From: Terfezia claveryi
Lineage: Eukaryota; Ascomycota; Pezizomycetes; Pezizales; Pezizaceae
Length of the DNA: 64,000 nucleotides
Assembly (NCBI GenBank): GCA_015179025.1
Contig: WHUX01000078.1
Span: 62,001-126,000 of the forward strand
Direction of reading: 5' to 3'
Every line of letters begins with the position of its first letter. The first letter of the stretch is position 1. A program made the translations under genes and the position numbers. Positions 57,640 through 64,000 of this stretch are shown one piece after another. Under the pieces are notes generated by a model, which was given only the letters and a program-made list of their open reading frames with translations, did not search any database and was not told the DNA's origin.

Positions 57640-59220
57640 TCCATGGCCTCGAAGACCTCCTCACACTCCTTCCTCCACTCCACTTTGTCTACGTCCTCCC
57701 ATGTGCTCTTGACCCTCAGAAGGCTGGGTCTCTCGTGTGTGAACCGCGAACACTCGAAAGTGATGTGGTGTGAATTTTCTAAGGGGTGTCCGCAATCACG
57801 CGCTGTGGTCTCTGCCCTGCCAATCCGGTACAGCCAGCCTTTCTGGGGCCCTTGGTCCGTTCGCATCCAAGTAAACCGAGAGAGCCTCTCGTCCCATTCG
57901 CATCTTCTGGTCCCGAACTGGTCTTCCTTCTCATTCCCTTCGATACCTATGTGGCCCCTCATCCATGCGATCCTGATGTCCCTGATGTCGGTGTACTGGA
58001 CTAGGGCATCTTTGATATCCGCCTCGATGGTCGATCTCGGGGATGCCCCAGGACTCATATTGGAGACCCCCTGAATTGCTGCTTGTAAATCCGAGAGGAT
58101 CATGATCATGGTTGAATCCTCCGTGCTCAGGGCCAGGTCGCATCGCATGTAGTTCGCCATCCATCACGGTGGCTACAGCCCCAGGTGCTATAGCCCCCGT
58201 AGGTGGACTCTGGGTGGCCTGTCCGTACTATGGGTTGCACTCGCGACCATCCCTTCTCTCCCCGTACCATCGGTATAGCAAACTCTCCATCCTTCATCCA
58301 CAATCTCCGCGGCCCATATCCGAAGTGTTTCGATTTCTCGGAGCTCGGGTCGATAATCATCTCATGTGTGATCGGAAATATTCTCGTATTCTCCCTATTC
58401 CCATATGAGAGCTCGTGAGGTTCTACTACGGTTAGGTAAAATGCTTCTGAGATAGGGCTGTCTCTTTGGAGATATGGACTGGAGCCATCATGCCATGATG
58501 CCTGACCAGCTGTGTGCCGTGGCTCTCGATGAAGGCTTTGACTTGTGTGTCCCTAGTGTGGAGGCAACCGGCTGCCTGTCATATATAGGTCATCTAGCTT
58601 GTCCTATATTGATTCTACATTAGCAATCCAACCTGGTTATTCGTGACTGCTGCCATTGTAGGCCGGCCCCCGTAATCTTCCTTAGGGCCTGGTATTCCAA
58701 CCTCCGCATTGTTAGAATAATTGTCCATTTACCCCATCTACGTCAATTGTTGTTGTTAATGTTATAATAGCCGGTACGTCTCTGTTCGCAGTATGCTCGC
58801 ATTTATCCCTGTACGTTCTCCACTTAGTGCACATCTCACGAGATATCCACACTTCATGTATTTCCCACATTGTTTCAAGCTTGTTTTTCACCTACAATCA
58901 TGTATTTAAAGCTCTCGCTTTCCCCGTACAGATCTAGACAGATAGATCAATACAATTAATTACCTCGGAATATCCTCGCTCTACTGCCTTACTGCCACGA
59001 TAGGACTTCTTCACATAGTTCCGCTCATATCTCCACCTTGTTTCAATTGTGCATCCCCCGATCGGCCCCTTGTGAAAGTCTAGTCTGCTTTCTTTGCCAG
59101 GGTCCCATTTGAGGTCGTACTTGAATGCCGCTTCTTCTAGGGCCTCGTCGACACACTTTACCACTTAGTAATATTGTGCTTTCTCGTGCGTAGGTTGGTG
59201 ATCACTAGGGGGTAGCGAGT
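57640..59220 (-). mobile_element. Decayed Tad1-like LINE copy (copy 4), reverse transcriptase to knuckle
   Basis: Minus strand. A reverse-transcriptase connector piece is at 58934-59164 (KYDLKWDPGKESRLDFHK), YQALRKITG near 58680, and RNase H residues at 58020-58160 (LSDLQAAIQGV, IAWMRGHIGIEGNEKEDQ). About 40 residues are missing before GTRRCEWDERLS. The knuckle reads DCGHPLENSHHITFEC, with its first Cys lost, and the ORF runs into EVFEAMD and then out into the end of transposon B. The 3' end of the LINE is therefore lost at the junction with that transposon. Confidence 0.7.
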
Positions 59221-59267
59221 GCACGGATATTCAATGTAGTAGTCTCAGAATGTGCCATCATGGTACT

Positions 59268-59961
59268 ATTTTTTTTTTTTAAAACTAGTTACTACCTATG
59301 CGGCCCCGTTAGGGGGGCCATGAGGAGCCACCCAGAAACCTGGGTGGATTGAAGGGTAAGGCAAGTTAATCTGCCAGACCCAAACGAGATAGATACAAAC
59401 TCCGAGCGAGGCCCCATTCTGTCACTAACGAACTAGCCGATGACCCGGAGGCCTGACTGAGCCTCGGTCACTAACCTGGAAAAGGAGAAAAAATTGAAAT
59501 AATGAACTAGAATATTGGAAGACTGTGAACTGACTGATAAGGAGACTCGTGATAAGTGAATTGAAAACTGATATGAATTGTCACAACGCTGAACTGTGAA
59601 AAGACCGAAAAGAACTTTGACTAGGTGAGCTCGCGATATAAGAGTTTGAAGAAGGCTTCAGTGGTCTCATATGTCTCTTCCCCCTCCTTTCTCCACTCCT
59701 GCTTGTCCAGCTCCGCCCAACTGCTCCTTCCTCCTAGGAGCGCTCTTCTAATGTGACCGAAACGTGGACAGGCGAATGTGATGTGGTCTCCTGATTCTGA
59801 TGGGTGGCCGCATGCACATCCTGGCGACTCGGCTTTCTTGACGTGGTAGAGCCAGATTTTCTGTGGTCCTCGATTTGTGCGCATCCAGATGTAGGCCGAC
59901 AGAGCATGCCGGTCCCATTCTACTCTTCTTGTGCCGTAGCCTACCCCTGTTCTCGCAAATT
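59268..59961 (-). mobile_element. Downstream half of LINE copy 2, split by copy 1
   Basis: It encodes on the minus strand FARTGVGYGTRRVEWDRHAL, the knuckle CACGHPSESGDHITFACPRF and the terminal segment to the stop at 59621, then the shared 3' untranslated region and an A tail at 59268-59284. Its upstream half is at 62144-62898. The join is through TCCGTGCAGCTTT at 59962-59974 and 62144-62156, which is the target duplication made by copy 1. Confidence 0.9.
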
Positions 59962-59974
59962 TCCGTGCAGCTTT

Positions 59975-62143
59975 TTTTTATTTTTTTATTTTAAATACTC
60001 AGTACTCCTATGCAGCCCTGTTAGGGGGGCTATGAGGAGCCACGCGGAAACCCGGTGGATTCAAGAGAGAGGCAAGTCTGCCAACCCCACGCAAACTCAA
60101 ATACACGAACTTGCAGAAGGCCCCATGCTGTCATTAACGGAACTAGCCGATGACCCGGAAGCCTGACTGGTACTCGACTGCGAAATGATGAACTTGAAGG
60201 ACTAGAAGCTGAGATAAACTGGAAATAACCGCGTAGAAAACTGACGGAACTGAGATAAATGGGACTGAAATGCAAGGGAACTCGTGAAAATTCGTAAATC
60301 TCTCTCTTCATCTCCAGCTCCCGACGGCAACGGCATTCCCGACAGCTCTCTACATAAGCTCATGGTATAGAAGGCTGAAGAAGGCCTCCGTAGCTTCGTA
60401 TCTCTCTTCTCCTTCCCCTTCTTTCCTCCAATCCAGTTCGTCGAGCTCCTCCCAGCTCCTCCTCCCCCCAATAAACCGCTGCGTATCCGGTTGAAGCGTG
60501 GGCAATCGAAGACGATATGTTCTCCGGTCTCAGTGGGGTGACCGCATGTGCATGCTGCTGATTCCGCCTTGCCGATATGGTGAAGCCAGCTCCGTTGCGG
60601 GCCTCTGTTAGTTCTTAGCCAGGTGTAGGCTGACAGGGCTTGTCGATTCCACTCCACTCTTCTTACCCCGAAGCCCGCCTTTGTTCTTGCTTCCTTTCGT
60701 CTCGCTTTAGAGGCTGCGCGTAGCCCTCCTTCGGTTGTTGTCTGTTCCTGGCATGTGAATTCCCCCAGGTGGGACTGTAAGTTAGCGAGCCGGTCCGCCT
60801 TTTCATTGCCTGGGATGCCTAAATGGCCTCTGACCCACGAGATCTGGAGGTCCCTATACGGGTTCGTGGTGATAAGGGACTTGATGCCTATTTCGATCCC
60901 GGATCTGGGTGGGGAGCCTGAGCTCATATTGAGGACTGCTTGAATTGCGGCCTGGGAGTCCGAGAGGATCGATATCATGGGTGAGTCTTCATTGAGTAAT
61001 GCCAGTTGCATCGCGAATAATTCGCCATCCGCTACTGTGGCGTGGTCTCCCAGATAGCCCCCGTAGTCCTTAGGGGTGCCTCCTATTTGATCCTCACTGT
61101 GGATTCCGCTAGCTACCACTCCTTTTCGTCCCGTACCATCGGTATAACAGACTCTCCATCCTTCTTCTCGTATTGAGCCTATACCTGCTGCCCAAGGACC
61201 TAACTGCTTAGAGCGTTCTGACTTAGGGTCTAAAATTACCTTCTGAGTGAGAGAAGGGTGTTGTATCTTCTCTGTTGCCCCATAAAAGCCCTTCTATGTC
61301 GGCTCCATTTAGAAAGAAGGCTTCCGAGATTGGGGTCCTTGTCCGGTGTAAGTCATTGCTGATTTGCCATAACGTGTCCCCTTGAACATAGTCCCTTATT
61401 CGTTGATCGCCTGTCTTAACTGCTCTTGCTGCCCAACAGCGCTTCATGTCTGCTATCTTATCTTGTAATGGTTCGATATTGGAGATATAACCTAGAGTTT
61501 GGTGGCTTGAGCCGTGGTAACCTCCTGTGATTTTCCGCAAGGCTTTGTACTCCAGGTGTTGCATGGGTGATGGTGTTGTGGTTTCCATAGCTCCGCTCCC
61601 CATGTGAAGATGCTTCGAATGCAACCGGTATATAAGGATCTCAAAGCCAATGGGCTCATGCCTCCGTTCTGGTTGCCTAGACTCATGAGGACCTTTAGTA
61701 CGCTTGCCGCCTTGGAAGTCCTTTGTTTGATGTGAGTTTTCCAAGAGAAGTTGCTCGAGACCATGATTCCTAGAGTTTTGCAGTGTTTTACCTTGCCTTT
61801 CTTATGGAAGTCAAGTCTGGATTCTTTGCTTGCATCCCATTGGAGTTCGTCCTCTTTTGCCGCTGACTTGAGTATGTTATTTATCTTATGTACTAGCTTG
61901 TCGTGCGTTCTGGTGCTCAGGCTGCTGATAATGAGGGGGTTTATGTCATCCACATATGAGAATAGCTGGATACTGCAGGGTAGGGGTTTTGCGGTTCTAG
62001 CAGCTAGTGTCCTTGTCCTTGCGTCTCTGGGTGAGGTTGTTTGTTGGATACTCGAGCAGGATGTTGTTGCCTTATTGAGAGTGTTACCTATGTAGATGAG
62101 CCATAACACCGGTGAGAGAGGGCTGCCTTGGGGAGCTCCCTGG
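59975..62143 (-). mobile_element. LINE copy 1, reverse transcriptase to 3' end, inserted into copy 2
   Basis: The minus strand starts at the reverse-transcriptase motif DQGAPQGSPLSPVL (62140 downward), followed by the catalytic FSYVDDIN, the connector, then RNase H with residues D, E (ADGELFAMQLA), D (LSDSQAAIQ) and D (GNEKADRLAN), the knuckle CTCGHPTETGEHIVFDC, the 3' untranslated region, and a tail at 59971-59994. Frame changes near 61540, 61230 and 60450 make it non-functional. The N-terminal endonuclease is missing, so the copy is 5' truncated. It is flanked by a perfect 13-bp target duplication. Confidence 0.9.
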
Positions 62144-62898
62144 TCCGTGCAGCTTTGGACGCTGCTCGTACGCCCCCCTTCTGTTGCTGTATGGACTTTG
62201 CCTGATACGACGCCTAAATGCGACTCCCAATTGGCGGTGCGGTCCGCTTTCTCATTGCCTTCGATTCCTAGGTGTCCTCTGATCCATGAGAGCCTGAAGT
62301 CCCTGTGCGAGTTGGTGGAGAGCAGGCTTTTGATCTCCTTTTCTATGCCGGATCTCGGAGGTGACCCTCGACTCATGTTTAGGACTGTTTGCACTGCTGC
62401 TCGGGAATCCGATAAAATGGCGAGCAAGATCGAGTCCTCTTTTTGTAAAGCCAGCTGCATCGCATGTAGTTCGCCGTCGGCTACTGTCGCCTGATTTCCT
62501 AGAAAGCCCCCGTAATCCTCTGGATGGCCGCCTGTGCGGTCCATGCTGTGAACTCCGCTTGCTATCTCGTTCCCCCGTCCTGTGCCATCTGAGAAGCCGA
62601 CCCTCCATCCTTCCTCTAGTATTCCCCCTATTTTTGCTGCCCAAATGCCTAAGACCTTGGAGCTTTCAGACTTGGGGTCGAGGATTTCCTCGTATATGAT
62701 CGGGAAGGGTGCTCTATCGTCTCTATCGCCCCAGGACAGGTTCTCTGGGTCGGTGCCGATAGAGAAGAAAGCCTGGGAGATTGCCGTTCTCGTGAGGTGG
62801 GGGTCATTAATCTGGAGCCAAGAGGGGCCATTAGCTAGGTAGTCTTTGATTGTCTTGTCTCCTGTTTTGACTGCTCTGGCTGCCCAACAACGTCGCAT
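62144..62898 (-). mobile_element. Upstream half of LINE copy 2 (connector and RNase H)
   Basis: The minus strand from 62898 reads RRCWAARAVKTGDKTIKDYL, then RNase H: GFSDGTGRGNE, NQATVADGELHAMQLALQ, LAILSDSRAAVQTVLNMS and RGHLGIEGNEKADRTANW. It is interrupted at TEGG and continues at 59961. Upstream of 62898 it is cut by the A tail of copy 3. The long ORF 61492-62898 is an artefact of this nesting: RNase H of copy 2 joined in frame to reverse transcriptase of copy 1. Confidence 0.85.
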
Positions 62899-64000
62899 AT
62901 TTTCTTTTTTTTTTTTTTTCTTTTTTTAAAATACTTAGTACTCCTATGCAGCCCCAATAGGGGGCTATGAGGAGCCACACGGAAACCCGGTGGATTCAAG
63001 GGTGAGGCCAGTTAATCGGCCAGACCCACGCGGAATAGATACAAAGATAAAGAACTGAACTAAAATGGGGACTAGAACGAAGGAAATTCGTAAAGAATAA
63101 TGGACTAAACCGTGAACTGAACTGCTCCTAATGAACTAACATGCGGATTAGAACGAAGGAAATTCGTAAAGGATAAGAGCTGGACTGCTCCTAAGTGAGT
63201 TCTTTATATAATAACCCGAAAAAGGCCTCCGTGGCCTCGTAACTATCTTCCCCTTCCTTTCTCCAATCCGCCTTGTCGAGCTCTTCCCAGCTGCTCCTTT
63301 CCCCCAACAGGGTTCTCCGGTGTCGGTTGAAGCGTGGGCACGTAAAGACGATATGCTCTCCTGTCTCGGTGGTGTGTCCACAAGCGCACTCTGCTGATTC
63401 TGCTTTGCCGACGTGATGTAGCCAGCTCTTCTGTGGGCCTCTGTTCGTGCGCATCCATGTGAAGGCTGAGAGGGCGTGTCGATTCCACTCCGTCCTTCTG
63501 GTCCCATATCCGGCTCTCGTTCTCGCTTCCTTATGGGTGGCTTTGGAGGACGCGCGGAGACCCCCTTCTGTAATGGTCCGTTTGTGGCCTGTTACTTCTC
63601 CTAGGTGGGACTGAAAGCAAGCAATCCGGTCCGCCTTCTCATTCCCTGGGATGCCGAGGTGGCCTCTAACCCATGCTAACTGGAGGTCTCTGTGCGGGTT
63701 AGAGGTCAACTGAGCCTTGATTCCTTTCTCGATACCGGAGCGGGGAGGGGAGCCTGCGCTCATGTTGCATACTGATTGGATTGCCGCTTGTGAGTCCGAG
63801 AGAATGGTTAGCATGTCTGCGTCTTCGTTGCTTATTGCCAGTTGCATTGCATAGAGTTCGTCGTCCGCTACTGTGGCCTGGTCTCCCAAGAAGCCGCCAT
63901 AGTCCTCGGGGGGGGTCCTGCCCGTCCTTCACTATGGACCCCGCTCGCCACCACCCCTTTCCGTCCTGTACCATCGGTGTAGCACACTCTCCAACCTTCT
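62899..64000 (-). mobile_element. LINE copy 3, 3' half, running off the window
   Basis: The minus strand from the window edge encodes RNase H (YTDGTGR region, ADDELYAMQLAIS, LTILSDSQAAIQS, RGHLGIPGNEKADRIA), the knuckle CACGHTTETGEHIVFTC and the C-terminus to the stop at 63191. The 3' untranslated region and an A tail (62906-62935) follow. A run of eight G/C near 63905-63912 breaks the frame. The catalytic D, E, D, D residues are present. Its tail lies against copy 2, so copy 3 inserted into copy 2 and is younger. The 5' part is outside the window. Confidence 0.85.

Noticed and set aside
1..64000. CRISPR arrays, rRNA operons and operon-like gene clusters
   Set aside because: No regularly spaced repeats with unique spacers and no rRNA sequence were seen. 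The tRNA introns, spliceosomal intron and LINEs point to a eukaryote.

Overview
The window looks like a gene-poor, transposon-rich stretch of a filamentous ascomycete nuclear genome. The evidence is three tRNA genes with short introns after the anticodon, a spliceosomal intron of 56 nt, small orphan genes rich in Ser/Pro/Gly and charged residues, a decayed gene resembling the fungal OTT_1508-like deaminase family, and many copies of a Tad1-like LINE with a C-terminal RNase H domain and CCHC knuckle. A Pezizomycete (truffle-like) source is a guess from the low gene density and cannot be proven from the sequence alone.

Layout. 0.5-1.9 kb: a low-complexity orphan gene. 2-12 kb: mostly non-coding, with tRNA-Gln, LINE scraps, a tandem duplication and decayed ORFs. 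12.3-13.7 kb: a Tyr/Ser/Arg-rich orphan. 20-25.6 kb: a large Ser/Asp/His-rich gene, tRNA-Asp, a coiled-coil orphan and a cluster of ultrashort inserts. 25.7-27.4 kb: a LINE remnant and a DNA transposon with an internal palindrome. 27.8-36.5 kb: five small genes, including two with related C-termini (one carrying an 11-unit, 17-residue repeat) and a C2H2 zinc-finger gene. 37.9-42 kb: two LINE insertions with clear target duplications, tRNA-Arg, a deaminase pseudogene and a 382-bp hAT-like element. 43.6-52.2 kb: a zinc-finger-like orphan, a spliced two-exon gene, a small ORF and transposon copy A. 55.6-64 kb: transposon copy B with an element nested in it, then a stack of four minus-strand LINE copies, at least one nested by a perfect 13-bp target duplication.

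The most unusual signal is a set of very short units, core TAGTCTGGTT (reverse AACCAGACTA) with 0-6 extra bases, each lying between two copies of its own 8-10-bp direct repeat (5957-5984, 20032-20064, 20158-20187, 23656-23681, 24823-24857; weaker at 6996-7025 and 23919-23950). The flanks differ at every site, so these look like independent insertions with target duplication, either footprints of a larger transposon or extremely small insertions. No full-length parent is visible here.

The genes do not form a pathway or operon. Most are single orphan genes with no recognised function; the mobile elements account for most structure that can be explained.
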